NCBI RefSeq assembly: GCF_002584985.1
Contig: NZ_NUPZ01000011.1
Location: 1-64,000 of the forward strand
DNA length: 64,000 nucleotides
Direction: 5' to 3'
DNA from: Bacillus sp. AFS029637
Lineage (GTDB): Bacteria > Bacillota > Bacilli > Bacillales > Bacillaceae_G
Below, one piece after another: positions 8,575 through 17,948 of this stretch. The stretch's first letter is position 1. Every line of letters starts with the position of its first letter. Below the pieces are notes generated by a model. That model saw only the letters and a program-made list of their open reading frames with translations. It did not search any database and was not told the origin of the DNA. The position numbers and the translations under genes were made by a program.

Positions 8575-9460
8575 GCTTTACCCCTTCTTTCTTATCGTAA
8601 TAATGCATAAATAAATGTTCTAAATCCGTTGCTCTCGTTTGAAGTGCCGTTACATTATAGTTTGATAGTATTTGTAAAACAGTTTGATAGTTTCCTTGTA
8701 CAATTATCGACGCCTCTCTACCTTTCACCGCTTCAAATTGCAAATCACATTGTGTAAGAGATTCAATCTCTTCCTCAGATGATACGGTTACATCTATCAC
8801 TTGTCGTCTCATTCCTTGTAGATCATGAATATTTTCAACCGTTACAAGGCGACCATCTTTAATAATCGCTACTCGATCACACGTACGCTCAATTTCAGTG
8901 AAAATATGCGACGACATAAGGATTGTTTTTCCTTTTTGCTTTTCCTCTAATATTAAATCTATAAATACTTGCTGCATTAGTGGGTCAAGTCCTGATGTTG
9001 GTTCATCCAATATTAAAACCTCTGGATCGTGCATAAAAGCAGCGACGATCCCTACTTTTTGCTTCATTCCTTTAGACATTTTTCGAATCGGTGTTTTCAC
9101 ATCGAATTGCAGACGTTCTATTAGTTCATCTCGTCTTTTCTTATCCTTTAACCCGCGCATTCCTTGCATTAAATTTAGAAACTCTAATCCATTCATTCCT
9201 TCAATAAAAGAAATTTCACCTGGTAGATAGCCAACTTCTCTTTGAATTTTCTCTGCATCATCCCAGCAATCTAATCCGAAAATTGATGATTTCCCAGCTG
9301 TCGGTTTTATAAATCCCATTAAATTACGAATCGTTGTAGATTTCCCAGCACCATTCGGTCCTAAGTAACCGAATACTTCTCCTTCTTTTACATCAAATGT
9401 AATATGAAACAAACCTTTCCCATTCGAAAACTGTTTTGTGACATTTTGAACTGAAATCAT
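8567..9460 (-). CDS. ABC transporter ATP-binding protein
   Basis: Cytoplasmic nucleotide-binding subunit, 297 aa. Walker A GYLGPNGAGKSTTIRN (about residue 35), signature MSKGMKQKVG, Walker B EVLILDEPTSGLDP and H-loop MSSHIF are all intact. The C-terminal third (after residue 215) is the extra domain typical of ABC-2 exporter ATPases. AGGTGG sits before the ATG at 9460. Partner is the permease at 7768-8574. The promoter region carries operator 9476-9505 between promoter and start, so transcription is probably repressed by the divergent TetR protein and induced by its ligand. Confidence 0.93.
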   Translation of the reverse strand: MISVQNVTKQFSNGKGLFHITFDVKEGEVFGYLGPNGAGKSTTIRNLMGFIKPTAGKSSIFGLDCWDDAEKIQREVGYLPGEISFIEGMNGLEFLNLMQGMRGLKDKKRRDELIERLQFDVKTPIRKMSKGMKQKVGIVAAFMHDPEVLILDEPTSGLDPLMQQVFIDLILEEKQKGKTILMSSHIFTEIERTCDRVAIIKDGRLVTVENIHDLQGMRRQVIDVTVSSEEEIESLTQCDLQFEAVKGREASIIVQGNYQTVLQILSNYNVTALQTRATDLEHLFMHYYDKKEGVKHE

Positions 9461-9475
9461 AAGTCCACCTCATTT

Positions 9476-9505
9476 TTTGAAATATTTAATATATGATATT
9501 TCAAA
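9476..9505. promoter_or_regulatory. TetR operator O1 (ABC-efflux side)
   Basis: TTTGAAATAT-N10-ATATTTCAAA, a perfect 10-bp inverted repeat. Identical arms and spacer recur at 9544-9573. It covers the predicted transcription start of the efflux operon. Confidence 0.75.
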
Positions 9506-9508
9506 ATC

Positions 9509-9537
9509 ATTGTACTCCTCATCTTTCATATTCGCAA
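9509..9537 (-). promoter_or_regulatory. Putative promoter of ABC efflux operon
   Basis: Minus-strand TTGCGA (9532-9537), 17-nt spacer, TACAAT (9509-9514). Start site would fall inside operator O1. Confidence 0.5.
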
Positions 9538-9543
9538 CAACTT

Positions 9544-9573
9544 TTTGAAATATTTATATGTCCATATTTCAAA
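9544..9573. promoter_or_regulatory. TetR operator O2 (tetR side)
   Basis: Second exact copy of TTTGAAATAT-N10-ATATTTCAAA, centred 68 bp from O1 and just upstream of the regulator's own promoter. This indicates autoregulation. Confidence 0.75.
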
Positions 9574-9577
9574 AATA

Positions 9578-9606
9578 TTGTTTTCACCTACATTTTCTTG
9601 TATATT
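9578..9606 (+). promoter_or_regulatory. Putative promoter of tetR-type gene
   Basis: TTGTTT (9578-9583), 17-nt spacer, TATATT (9601-9606). Predicted leader is very short (about 12 nt) but still holds the GAGGTGA ribosome binding site. Confidence 0.5.
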
Positions 9607-9624
9607 TTAATTGAGGTGATTGTA

Positions 9625-10218
9625 TTGAACGGCTTTGAAAAAGTGAAAGAAAAGAAAAAACGTGCCATTAAAGAAGCAGCCTTCATATTATTTTCAGAAC
9701 GTGGATTTAATGAAGTGAAAATAGAACATATTGCAAAAAAAGCAAACGTTTCTCAAGTTACAATTTATAATCATTTCGGAAGTAAAGATGCTTTATTTAG
9801 AGAGCTTATACAAGAATTTGTAGAAAATGAATTCCAATACTATAAAGCGTTAGCAGATGAAGATCAGCCTTTTCATGAAATGATGCAAAAGATGATCATT
9901 AGAAAAATGAATACTGGCGGTTTATTTCAACCCGATATGTTGCTACAAATGATGCAAAAAGACGAAGCACTCCGAGAATTTATTTATCGTTATCAAAACG
10001 AAAAAATCTTACCGTGGTATTTAGAAATTTTAGAACGCGCACAACGTAAAAATGAAATTAATCCAAACCTTTCAAAAGAAATGATGTTACTTTACATTCA
10101 AATGTTTACAAAATTAGGTGATGATTTTGGAGCAAAACTTCTTGAAGAAAATCGCGAAAAACATATACAAGATATTGTAACGATGTTCTTTTATGGACTG
10201 TCCGTCCCAGAAAAATAA
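9625..10218 (+). CDS. TetR/AcrR family transcriptional regulator
   Basis: Ligand-responsive repressor, 197 aa, normal TetR length. The N-terminal HTH (about residues 10-55) has the classic pattern: IKEAAFILFSERGF, then HIAKKANVSQVTIYNHFGSK. The C-terminal part is the variable ligand/dimer domain. The open frame extends upstream to 9493, but GAGGTGA at 9613-9619 positions the TTG at 9625 as start. It is divergent from the ABC efflux pair, with two identical operators between them, so it most likely represses both itself and the exporter. A terminator follows at 10247. Confidence 0.9.
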   Translation: MNGFEKVKEKKKRAIKEAAFILFSERGFNEVKIEHIAKKANVSQVTIYNHFGSKDALFRELIQEFVENEFQYYKALADEDQPFHEMMQKMIIRKMNTGGLFQPDMLLQMMQKDEALREFIYRYQNEKILPWYLEILERAQRKNEINPNLSKEMMLLYIQMFTKLGDDFGAKLLEENREKHIQDIVTMFFYGLSVPEK

Positions 10219-10246
10219 TTTTTTCTAAAAAACAAATAAAATCACC

Positions 10247-10285
10247 AAAAAGCCCTTTGGATATTTAAATCTCAAGGGCTTTTTC
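10247..10285 (+). terminator. Terminator of tetR-type gene
   Basis: AAAAAGCCCTT / AAGGGCTTTTT stem with 16-nt loop and T-run. Confidence 0.85.
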
Positions 10286-10311
10286 ATATGAAAAGATGAC
10301 TAAAACTAACT

Positions 10312-11256
10312 TTATCTTAAAGAAGTTAAATGTTGCTTTATAGATAATACCTTATTATAGATTAACTCTTTTAGCATAACAGGCTGAATTGAGATAATCG
10401 TTTCACCTAAATTCAGAAAATAGTTCGAAATAAAATCGACTTCTTGTTTATTAAAATAGCCTGTTATAATGTAATTTTCATTTTCTTTTTGTATCTTCAT
10501 GGAAGGATAATTTTCTTTATCGAAAATGTCTTTTCCTTTTTGATTAACAATGACACTAAAATCAATTGCATCAGGCTTTCTGTGAAAAGTAGTAAGATAA
10601 CTTAATAATTCTTCAAGCTTTTTTGGATTAACATTGCTTGTTTCCACAATAGAAAGAATTTTATCGCATCTAATTATTTGAACACTATTTGTCCCAAAAT
10701 TAAAAATTTTAGCATACCACTGGCCAAATTTAGATTCGATTCGAATAAATTGTGCGACCAGTGCTTTCTCCTCATCTTTTTTTAAATATGTTAAATGATA
10801 CACTCGCTCAGCAAAAATCCCCTGTAAAATTTCTTTTAAGAACGGACTAAAATTACTATGATTTGTTACTTCAAAAGAAAGCGTTCGTTCCATAATTGAA
10901 ATGTTTTTACGCACATCATCAGGTAATACATTTTTAAATTTATTTTCAAGCGCAATACTTTCTATATTGAATGGTTTTGTCTTGTATCCATTTAATGTAA
11001 GAATCGAGAAGTACAATGCATACATTTCATCCACACTAAAATAAATTGGTGATAATACACTATTTTCTATAATTTTATAACTTCCATTTCTGCCTAGTTC
11101 AGAATATATTGGTACCCCTATTTCTTCCAATGATTGAATATCGCGCAAAGCAGTACTTTTAGAAATAGTATATCTAGCCATTAAGTCTTTTAAATTAAAA
11201 TATCTTTTATTATTTAAGAAAATAAGCATATCATTTATTCGTTCCGTTTTTTTCAT
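10312..11256 (-). CDS. WYL-domain (YafY-type) transcriptional regulator
   Basis: DNA-binding regulator, 314 aa. N-terminal HTH_11/DeoR-like winged helix (about residues 1-65): LKDLMARYTISKSTALRDIQSLEEIGVP followed by the wing YSELGRNGSYKII. The middle and C-terminal parts resemble the WYL/YafY sensor region, but the WYL triad itself is not obvious. Start chosen at ATG 11256 because GGGAGGG lies 4-5 nt before it; the longer frame from 11280 has no ribosome binding site. Divergent from the PhnB-like gene at 11338, which is its probable target. Confidence 0.82.
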   Translation of the reverse strand: MKKTERINDMLIFLNNKRYFNLKDLMARYTISKSTALRDIQSLEEIGVPIYSELGRNGSYKIIENSVLSPIYFSVDEMYALYFSILTLNGYKTKPFNIESIALENKFKNVLPDDVRKNISIMERTLSFEVTNHSNFSPFLKEILQGIFAERVYHLTYLKKDEEKALVAQFIRIESKFGQWYAKIFNFGTNSVQIIRCDKILSIVETSNVNPKKLEELLSYLTTFHRKPDAIDFSVIVNQKGKDIFDKENYPSMKIQKENENYIITGYFNKQEVDFISNYFLNLGETIISIQPVMLKELIYNKVLSIKQHLTSLR

Positions 11257-11337
11257 ATTTCCCTCCCAAAAAGGTGTCATGTATTGAAACCTTTTTAGTC
11301 TATATTATAATTATTAACTAATAAAGGAGTTATATTT

Positions 11338-11781
11338 ATGACATTAGAAATAGCTATTTTTCTTTCAATGAATGGGCAAGCAAAGGAGGCAATTAATTTT
11401 TATACACGTAATTTAGAAGCCAAGAAGTTAATGATTGTTACGTATGAAGAACTGGCCAAAAGAGATAGTTCTTTTAAAATTACAAGTGAAAATAAAGAAC
11501 ATATTGCTCACTCTGTTTTACAAATTGGGAATACAAAGCTAATGATAGCAGAAGATACAATGAAGCCTACTGAACGTTATAACGTTGGAAATAACATGTC
11601 ACTTTGCATTCAAAGTGCTAATTTAGAAGAAATACAAAGGTTTTATAATAATTTAATTTCCGATACGCATGTGAAAATAATCTCTCCGCTAGAAAAAAAT
11701 ATATTTAGTGAAGCGTATGGGATTATTGAAGATCCTTACGGCATACAAATCCAGTTAATGTATGACAAACGATTAAATTAA
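11338..11781 (+). CDS. PhnB-like VOC family protein
   Basis: Small VOC-superfamily (glyoxalase/bleomycin-resistance fold) protein, 147 aa, of the PhnB/YjdN group. It opens with IAIFLSMNGQAKEAINFYTRNLEAK, the usual start of this group (amino acid run here exceeds the motif proper, which is the FLSMNGQA...FY core), and ends with EDPYGIQIQLMYD, the common C-terminal strand. AAAGGAG precedes the ATG. Catalytic function is unknown; many members bind metal or small ligands without a proven reaction. Divergent from the WYL-type regulator, which probably controls it. Confidence 0.8.
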   Translation: MTLEIAIFLSMNGQAKEAINFYTRNLEAKKLMIVTYEELAKRDSSFKITSENKEHIAHSVLQIGNTKLMIAEDTMKPTERYNVGNNMSLCIQSANLEEIQRFYNNLISDTHVKIISPLEKNIFSEAYGIIEDPYGIQIQLMYDKRLN

Positions 11782-11807
11782 ATAATTAGTCATAGTCGCA
11801 CATTCCT

Positions 11808-11843
11808 AATAAAAAAGACACGAAATTCGTGTCTTTTTTATTT
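11808..11843. terminator. Bidirectional terminator
   Basis: AAAAAAGACACGAA / TTCGTGTCTTTTTT hairpin between the convergent phnB-like gene and the Gfo/Idh/MocA gene; A- and T-runs on both sides serve both strands. Confidence 0.9.
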
Positions 11844-12869
11844 TACCGAAATGACTCTACCCGTTTCACTACTTTCAATCGCTAATTGAATCAGTTTAAT
11901 AACATCTAAACCTTCTTGTGCTGTCACAGGTAATTTCTCACCACTTACAATACTATCTCTTACACCTTTATAATACATGTCATAACAGCCTACTTCTGTC
12001 GGAATACGCTCTAGCTTTTCTTCCGTATCTAAAGTAGCAAAATTCTCTTCAGCGTCTGCTCCATAACCGTTATCGCCCGGCTTCATTCCACTTTTCAACT
12101 GCTCTTCTTGTGAATCCATACCATATTTCACAATAGAACCTTTGTCTCCATGTAATGTAAAATGCGGTCCTGCTTGTTTCACGTAACTGCTACTATGTAA
12201 AATAACACGCTTCACTCCATAATGAAGTACAACGTGGAAATAATCATCAACCTCTGCACCTGGTCGTTGTTTGATTACATCTGCACTTATCGCATCTGGT
12301 TTCCCAAATAACGATAATGCCTGGTCAATTAAATGCGAACCTAAATCATACAATATACCTGAACCTGGTAAATTCTTTTCTCTCCAGCGATCACGTACAT
12401 TAGGGCGGAAACGATCAAAATGCGCTTCATATGCGTATACATTTCCTACTCTATTTTCTTCTAATAATTTCTTTATCGTTAAGAAATCATTATCAAAACG
12501 GCGATTATGATATACACTCAATACGACACTATGCTGCTTTGCTAATGCGATAAGTTCTTCCCCTTCTTCGATTGAAACAACAAATGGTTTCTCCACAACA
12601 ACATGCTTACCATGTAAAATCGCTTCTTTTACATATGGAAAATGAGTTGTGTTCGGTGAAGTAATGACGACTAAATCAACATCCTCTTGCTTTACTAATT
12701 CATCAATTGTACTGACGACATTGACGCTTGGTAACGTTTCTTTTACTACTTCTTCTTTTGAGGATAATACAGCACGAATATCATATTCTTTTATCGTTTG
12801 TAATAATGGGATATGAAACGTTGTACTAGAAAAACCAAATCCAACAATCCCTACACCTATTTTTTTCAT
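11838..12869 (-). CDS. Gfo/Idh/MocA family oxidoreductase
   Basis: NAD(P)-dependent sugar or inositol dehydrogenase-like enzyme, 343 aa. N-terminal Rossmann fold with GIVGFGFSSTTFHIPLL, then VVITSPNTTHF and the conserved VVEKPF (catalytic Lys of the EKP motif) near residue 95. The C-terminal substrate domain contains DLGSHLIDQAL. It resembles B. subtilis YvaA (IolW)-type proteins, but the substrate cannot be assigned. Start ATG 12869 is preceded by GGAGGGG; the frame extends to 12884 without a ribosome binding site. A structured repeat element begins only about 17 nt upstream, so the mRNA leader must cross it or the promoter lies within it. Confidence 0.88.
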   Translation of the reverse strand: MKKIGVGIVGFGFSSTTFHIPLLQTIKEYDIRAVLSSKEEVVKETLPSVNVVSTIDELVKQEDVDLVVITSPNTTHFPYVKEAILHGKHVVVEKPFVVSIEEGEELIALAKQHSVVLSVYHNRRFDNDFLTIKKLLEENRVGNVYAYEAHFDRFRPNVRDRWREKNLPGSGILYDLGSHLIDQALSLFGKPDAISADVIKQRPGAEVDDYFHVVLHYGVKRVILHSSSYVKQAGPHFTLHGDKGSIVKYGMDSQEEQLKSGMKPGDNGYGADAEENFATLDTEEKLERIPTEVGCYDMYYKGVRDSIVSGEKLPVTAQEGLDVIKLIQLAIESSETGRVISVK

Positions 12870-12885
12870 ATTTTGCCCCTCCATC

Positions 12886-13036
12886 TGTCCCGCTTTAACG
12901 GGCAGTAAGATTCCTAACTCGAAATTCAGCGGAAGCTAAGAAATTAGATCAGGAATCAACTGCTCGTAAAAGCACGATTGGTTCAACTAATAATTAGTGG
13001 AAACAAAGCCCTCCACTGATTAAAGCTGAACTTTAT
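12886..13036. repeat. Structured intergenic repeat, bcr-type (long form)
   Basis: About 150 bp with several complementary blocks visible on the plus strand: CCCG/CGGG hairpin at 12889-12902, CGGGCAG (12899-12905) with CTGCTCG (12960-12966), ATTCCT with AGGAAT, and TAATTAGTGG with CCACTGATTA near the 3' end. It ends in CTTTAT. Size and folding resemble the bcr1 repeat described in the B. cereus group; exact family membership is inferred from memory of that element, not from alignment. It fills most of the 12870-13183 gap. Confidence 0.6.
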
Positions 13037-13096
13037 GAGAACGATTTCATTTCAATATTATAACAAGATTATTTTCATACACATAATAATTTGCCT

Positions 13097-13136
13097 AGAA
13101 AAAAGCATCTCGCTACTATTCATAGCAAGACGCTTC
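13097..13136 (-). terminator. Terminator downstream of parC
   Basis: AAGCATCTCGCTAC / AGCAAGACGCTT imperfect stem (loop about 7 nt) followed on the minus strand by a T-run. Confidence 0.75.
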
Positions 13137-13137
13137 C

Positions 13138-13187
13138 TTTATCCCGATTAGTGTGAGGCCCCCACACTAATTAAAATTCTGCTTTAT
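13138..13187. repeat. TTTAT-flanked mini repeat at parC stop
   Basis: 40-bp unit starting CCCG and containing a TTAGTGTG / CACACTAA hairpin, flanked by TTTAT at 13138-13142 and 13183-13187. The right TTTAT overlaps the parC stop codon. Its 3' half resembles the end of the long element at 12886-13036, so it looks like an internally deleted relative. Confidence 0.5.
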
Positions 13188-15607
13188 TCCGGTCTTTTCT
13201 TCGTCCACGTTTCTACTACTTCACCAGTATCATTAACATCTAACACTAAACTACCGTTACTGTACCGGTCTTTATTTCGATACGCTTTCGGATCAATTTC
13301 TTCTACGATGTGTTTCTCTGTCTTCATGTAAACTAGTTCATCTTCTCGAACGATTTCAATACCGACAATACGGTACGGGTTACGTTTCAACTCTTTGAAA
13401 ATAACAAGTCCTCGCTTTGCCCTCGTTGATTTCTCAATTTCTGATGCTTTTAGGCGTTTCACCGCACCACGCTGCGTTACGAGAATAAGTTGATCTTTTT
13501 CACCATTTAACGGTTTACCAGAAGCGACATAGTCATCTTCTTTTAAATTTATTGCTTTCACACCAGCAGCCCTAACACCGACTGGACTTACTTCATCTTC
13601 ATGGAAAATCAGTGCATATGCACCATGCGTTGCAAGAACGATATCACTCGTTCCATCTGTCGCAAATATATCTACAACTTCATCTTCTTTTTTCAAGTTT
13701 ACAGCAACGAACGCTCTTGAATAGCGCTGTACTTTATATTGGTTTAATTCCGTCTTCTTAATCATACCGTTCCGTGTAACAAATACGATAAATCGTTTTT
13801 CTTCCTCAAAATTCGGTACGACAGTTGCCCAAATAATTGTTTCATCCCGGTCGAGTGAAACGATATTCGCAACGTGCTGGCCTAAATCTTTCCAACGAAT
13901 ATCTGGCATTTCGTATACTGGCAGATATATATAGTTTCCTTTATTCGTAAATAGGAGGACTGTCTCTGTCGTATTCGTATCGAATCGTTCAAGTAAGATG
14001 TCACCCTCTTTCATACCGAAGTCTTTGCCATTTGAGGCATTATGCGAGCGCCATCCAGTACGTTTCACATATCCTTCTTTCGTTACAGTAACGATGACAT
14101 CTTCTTGTGGAATCATCACTTCCACATCTATTTTAATTTCCTCAATTTGTTCTTCAATAATAGCGCGGCGATCATCACTATATGTTTTCTTAACTCTCTT
14201 TAAATCCGTTTTAATTACTTGAAGTAGTCTTTTCTCACTTTGTAAAATCGACTGTAGCTCTATAATTTTCTTACTAAGCTCATCTGCCTCTTGTTCTAGC
14301 GCTGTAATGTCTGTATTCGTTAAACGATATAATTGCAAGGATACAATTGCCTCTGCTTGCGCTTCTGTAAAACCAAATTTCGCACTTAAATTATCTTTCG
14401 CATTGCGCTTATCTTTAGAAGCACGAATCGTCTCAATTACTTGGTCTAAAATCGATAATGCTTTCTTTAACCCTTCTACAATATGTTGACGATTTTCCGC
14501 TTTTCGTAATTCATATTGTGAACGTCTCGTAACGACTTCTTTTTGATGTCCAATATACGCATCCAAAATTTTTGGTAACGTCATAAGTGTTGGACGACGA
14601 TTATTAATCGCTACCATATTAAAGTTATATGGAATTTGTAAATCTGTATTTTTATATAAATAATTTAAAATTCCTTCAGCATTTGCTTCTTTTTTTAATT
14701 CTACAACAATACGAAGACCTGTACGATCTGTCTCGTCACGAACTTCAGCAATTCCATCTAATTTTTTATCTAGACGTAATTCATCCATTTTCTTAACAAG
14801 GTTTGCTTTATTCACTTCGTAAGGAATCTCAGTAATTACGATTTGCTGTTTCCCACCACGAACCGTTTCAACTTCTGCTTTTCCGCGAATAATAATTTTA
14901 CCTTTACCTGTTTCATACGCCTTTTTAATACCATCAAGCCCTTGAATAATTCCACCTGTCGGGAAATCTGGCCCTTTCATAACTGTTAATAAATCATCAA
15001 CAGTACTATTCGGCTTATCAATACGCATCATGGTAGCATCAATTACTTCTCCAAGATGATGCGGAGGAATTTCTGTTGCATAACCAGCGGAAATCCCTGT
15101 CGATCCGTTCACCAATAAGTTCGGGAACATTGCTGGTAATACAACCGGTTCTTCACTCGTATCATCAAAGTTTGAAACAAATTCTACCGTTTCTTTATCA
15201 AGATCACGTAATAACTCTGATGCGATCGGTGATAAACGGGCTTCTGTATAACGCATTGCTGCTGCTGGATCGCCATCAACACTACCGTTATTACCATGCA
15301 TTTCAACTAAAACATTACGTACTTTCCAAGTTTGGCTTAAACGTACCATCGCCTCATATACAGAGGAATCACCATGCGGATGATAGTTACCGATAACATT
15401 ACCTACTGTTTTAGCTGATTTACGAAACGCTTTATCATGGACGTTCCCTTCTACATACATAGAATATAAAATACGTCTTTGTACTGGTTTTAAACCGTCA
15501 CGTGCATCTGGAAGTGCTCGGTCTTGAATTATATATTTACTATAACGTGCAAAGCGGTCACCTAACACGTCTTCAAGCGGGAGGTCATGAAACTTCTCTG
15601 CTTGCAT
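13184..15607 (-). CDS. parC: DNA topoisomerase IV subunit A
   Basis: Breakage-reunion subunit of topoisomerase IV, which decatenates replicated chromosomes; 807 aa, full length. Winged-helix domain with QRRILYSM and the catalytic tyrosine in [10 protein letters not shown] (Tyr120). Quinolone-determining positions in [12 protein letters not shown] are wild type (Ser81, Glu85). C-terminal beta-pinwheel repeats lie after about residue 500. It is separated from the parE stop by a single base, so parE-parC is an operon as in B. subtilis. ParC rather than GyrA because it partners this ParE and lacks the GyrA C-terminal tail. Confidence 0.97.
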   Translation of the reverse strand: MQAEKFHDLPLEDVLGDRFARYSKYIIQDRALPDARDGLKPVQRRILYSMYVEGNVHDKAFRKSAKTVGNVIGNYHPHGDSSVYEAMVRLSQTWKVRNVLVEMHGNNGSVDGDPAAAMRYTEARLSPIASELLRDLDKETVEFVSNFDDTSEEPVVLPAMFPNLLVNGSTGISAGYATEIPPHHLGEVIDATMMRIDKPNSTVDDLLTVMKGPDFPTGGIIQGLDGIKKAYETGKGKIIIRGKAEVETVRGGKQQIVITEIPYEVNKANLVKKMDELRLDKKLDGIAEVRDETDRTGLRIVVELKKEANAEGILNYLYKNTDLQIPYNFNMVAINNRRPTLMTLPKILDAYIGHQKEVVTRRSQYELRKAENRQHIVEGLKKALSILDQVIETIRASKDKRNAKDNLSAKFGFTEAQAEAIVSLQLYRLTNTDITALEQEADELSKKIIELQSILQSEKRLLQVIKTDLKRVKKTYSDDRRAIIEEQIEEIKIDVEVMIPQEDVIVTVTKEGYVKRTGWRSHNASNGKDFGMKEGDILLERFDTNTTETVLLFTNKGNYIYLPVYEMPDIRWKDLGQHVANIVSLDRDETIIWATVVPNFEEEKRFIVFVTRNGMIKKTELNQYKVQRYSRAFVAVNLKKEDEVVDIFATDGTSDIVLATHGAYALIFHEDEVSPVGVRAAGVKAINLKEDDYVASGKPLNGEKDQLILVTQRGAVKRLKASEIEKSTRAKRGLVIFKELKRNPYRIVGIEIVREDELVYMKTEKHIVEEIDPKAYRNKDRYSNGSLVLDVNDTGEVVETWTKKRPE

Positions 15608-15608
15608 G

Positions 15609-17573
15609 TTATTCCACCTCCGTTTCCATTATCATTTCATTTTCTAAAATATTTCCTTCTTCTTGCATACCAAATTGTACGTTGCGTTCAATCCATTTAC
15701 GACGAGGTTCTACTTTATCTCCCATTAACGTTGTAACGCGGCGCTCTGCTCTTGCTGCATCATCAATTTTCACGCGAATTAACGTACGCGTTTCAGGATT
15801 CATTGTCGTTTCCCATAATTGATCCGCATTCATTTCACCAAGCCCTTTGTAGCGCTGTAACATATAGCCTTTTCCAACCTTTTTCGTTACACCATCTAAT
15901 TCCTCATCTGACCATGCGTATTCAATTACTTCACTCTTCCCTTTACCTTTACTTACTTTATATAAAGGTGGAAGTGCGATAAATACTTTGCCAGCTTCGA
16001 TAAGTGGTTTCATATATCTGTAGAAGAAAGTTAGTAACAATACTTGAATGTGAGCTCCATCTGTATCGGCATCGGTCATAATTACCACTTTATCGTAGTT
16101 AATATCTTCAACATCGAATTCATTCCCTACGCCGCCACCAATCGCATAAATGATTGTATTAATTTCTTCATTTTTAAAGATATCAGCAAGTTTTGCTTTT
16201 TCTGTATTAATTACCTTACCGCGTAATGGTAATACCGCTTGGAAACGACGATCTCGTCCTTGCTTTGCAGAACCACCGGCAGAGTCACCCTCTACTAGGT
16301 ACAGTTCATTTTTTTGTGGATTACGTGATTGTGCAGGTGTTAATTTCCCACTTAACGTACCTTCTGATTTCTTTTTCTTTTTGCCAGTACGTGCTTCTTC
16401 TCTTGCTTTACGAGCAGCTTCACGCGCTTGCGCTGCTTTAATCGCCTTTCTCACAAGAAGAGTAGCTACATCCGGATTTTCTTCTAAAAAGTATGCTAAA
16501 TGCTCAGATACAATCGCATCAATTGAAGAACGCGCTTCACTTGTACCTAGCTTCCCTTTCGTTTGCCCTTCAAACTGAAGTACTTCTTCTGGTACACGTA
16601 CGGAAACGATAGCCGCTACACCTTCACGAATATCTGTACCTTCTAAGTTTTTATCTTTTTCTTTTAATAGCGAAACTTTACGAGCATACTCATTAAACAC
16701 ACGTGTCATCGCTGTCTTAAATCCAGCTTCGTGTGTTCCACCATCTTTTGTACGTACGTTATTTACAAACGACAGAATGTTTTCTGAGTAACCATCGTTA
16801 AATTGAAATGCTAGTTCTGCTTCAATCCCATTTTGTTCACCAGTGAAGTATACAACTGGATGAATGGAATCTTTTTCTTCGTTTAAATATGAAACGAAAG
16901 CTTCAATTCCTGTTTCATAATGAAATACATCTTCTAGATCATTTCGTTCGTCTTTTATTGAAATCTTCATTCCTTTTAATAAGAATGCTGATTCGCGTAA
17001 TCTTTCACATAATGTTTCATAATTGTAATTCGTTGTACTGAAAATCGTTGTATCTGGTTTAAAATGCATCGTTGTACCAGATTCTTTCGTTTTTCCGATT
17101 TTCTCTAACGTCGTTGCAGGGATACCACCATTTTCAAAGCGTTGTTCATAAACATTTCCATCACGCTTAATCGTTACGACTAACCATTCTGACAAAGCGT
17201 TTACAACTGATGCCCCAACACCGTGTAAACCACCACTCGTTTTATAGCCGCCTTGACCAAACTTACCACCAGCATGAAGTACAGTTAATATAACTTCAGG
17301 TGTAGGTTTCCCAAGTTTATGCATTCCCGTAGGCATTCCTCGCCCTTTATCAATAACACTAATACTATTATCTTTATGTATTACGACAGAAATTTCGTCG
17401 CCAAATCCCGCTAACGCCTCGTCAACGGAGTTATCTACTATTTCATATACTAAATGATGCAATCCACGGCTATCCGTACTCCCGATATACATACCCGGGC
17501 GTTTTCGAACGGCTTCAAGTCCTTCTAACACTTGAATTGCATCTTCATTATATTGGAACTGATGCTTCGCCAA
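15609..17573 (-). CDS. parE: DNA topoisomerase IV subunit B
   Basis: ATPase subunit of topoisomerase IV, 654 aa. GHKL ATP-binding domain with [20 protein letters not shown] and [14 protein letters not shown]. The TOPRIM domain contains [18 protein letters not shown] and the acidic [11 protein letters not shown]. The C-terminal GyrB-like tail has [14 protein letters not shown]. The open frame reaches 17597, but homologues start at the equivalent of [15 protein letters not shown] at 17573 with AAAGGGG 8 nt upstream was therefore chosen. First gene of the parE-parC operon. Confidence 0.96.
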   Translation of the reverse strand: MAKHQFQYNEDAIQVLEGLEAVRKRPGMYIGSTDSRGLHHLVYEIVDNSVDEALAGFGDEISVVIHKDNSISVIDKGRGMPTGMHKLGKPTPEVILTVLHAGGKFGQGGYKTSGGLHGVGASVVNALSEWLVVTIKRDGNVYEQRFENGGIPATTLEKIGKTKESGTTMHFKPDTTIFSTTNYNYETLCERLRESAFLLKGMKISIKDERNDLEDVFHYETGIEAFVSYLNEEKDSIHPVVYFTGEQNGIEAELAFQFNDGYSENILSFVNNVRTKDGGTHEAGFKTAMTRVFNEYARKVSLLKEKDKNLEGTDIREGVAAIVSVRVPEEVLQFEGQTKGKLGTSEARSSIDAIVSEHLAYFLEENPDVATLLVRKAIKAAQAREAARKAREEARTGKKKKKSEGTLSGKLTPAQSRNPQKNELYLVEGDSAGGSAKQGRDRRFQAVLPLRGKVINTEKAKLADIFKNEEINTIIYAIGGGVGNEFDVEDINYDKVVIMTDADTDGAHIQVLLLTFFYRYMKPLIEAGKVFIALPPLYKVSKGKGKSEVIEYAWSDEELDGVTKKVGKGYMLQRYKGLGEMNADQLWETTMNPETRTLIRVKIDDAARAERRVTTLMGDKVEPRRKWIERNVQFGMQEEGNILENEMIMETEVE

Positions 17574-17684
17574 ACTCCTTGCCCCTTTCCTAATCAAATC
17601 AGAACATATGTTTCTATTATAGAATAACGCCTCGACTATAGTTTTGGCAAGTTATCTTATCTCTTTTATATACCATTTTCAATA

Positions 17685-17714
17685 GAAAAATCCTTGTTTT
17701 TTTCACAAGGATTC
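17685..17714 (-). terminator. Terminator of small ORF
   Basis: AATCCTTGT / ACAAGGATT stem with T-run on the minus strand, downstream of the 31-codon frame at 17778-17873. Confidence 0.7.
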
Positions 17715-17777
17715 CTCTAGGCTACTATTTCAGAAAAATAATCGTTTGTCAACGAGAATTGGATATGTATTCCAAGA

Positions 17778-17873
17778 TTACACATTCCAAACCTTTATTA
17801 TGATCCAAATGATCAATATCCAAAATGGGATAACAAGTAACAATCCCCAAAAACAGCCTTTAAAAAATCTCAT
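17778..17873 (-). CDS. Small hydrophobic membrane peptide (31 aa)
   Basis: A 31-codon frame that starts MRFFKGCFWG and continues with an uninterrupted hydrophobic Ile/Leu/Val/Trp stretch ending KVWNV: one predicted transmembrane helix with a basic N-terminus. GAGGTG lies 6 nt before the ATG and a terminator follows, so it looks like a real single-gene unit between parE and yneT. Function unknown; similar small hydrophobic peptides exist in Bacillus but I cannot name this one. Confidence 0.6.
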   Translation of the reverse strand: MRFFKGCFWGLLLVIPFWILIIWIIIKVWNV

Positions 17874-17948
17874 GATGAACACCTCGTCCATCGGCCCTCC
17901 TTATCTATAACGGGGGCTGAATCAATCTTTCTATCTTTAAAATCCACA

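Noticed and set aside
16150-16578. 142-codon frame opposite parE
   Set aside because: It lies antisense inside a clearly conserved gene, has no ribosome binding site and no family resemblance; such frames are common opposite AT-biased codons.
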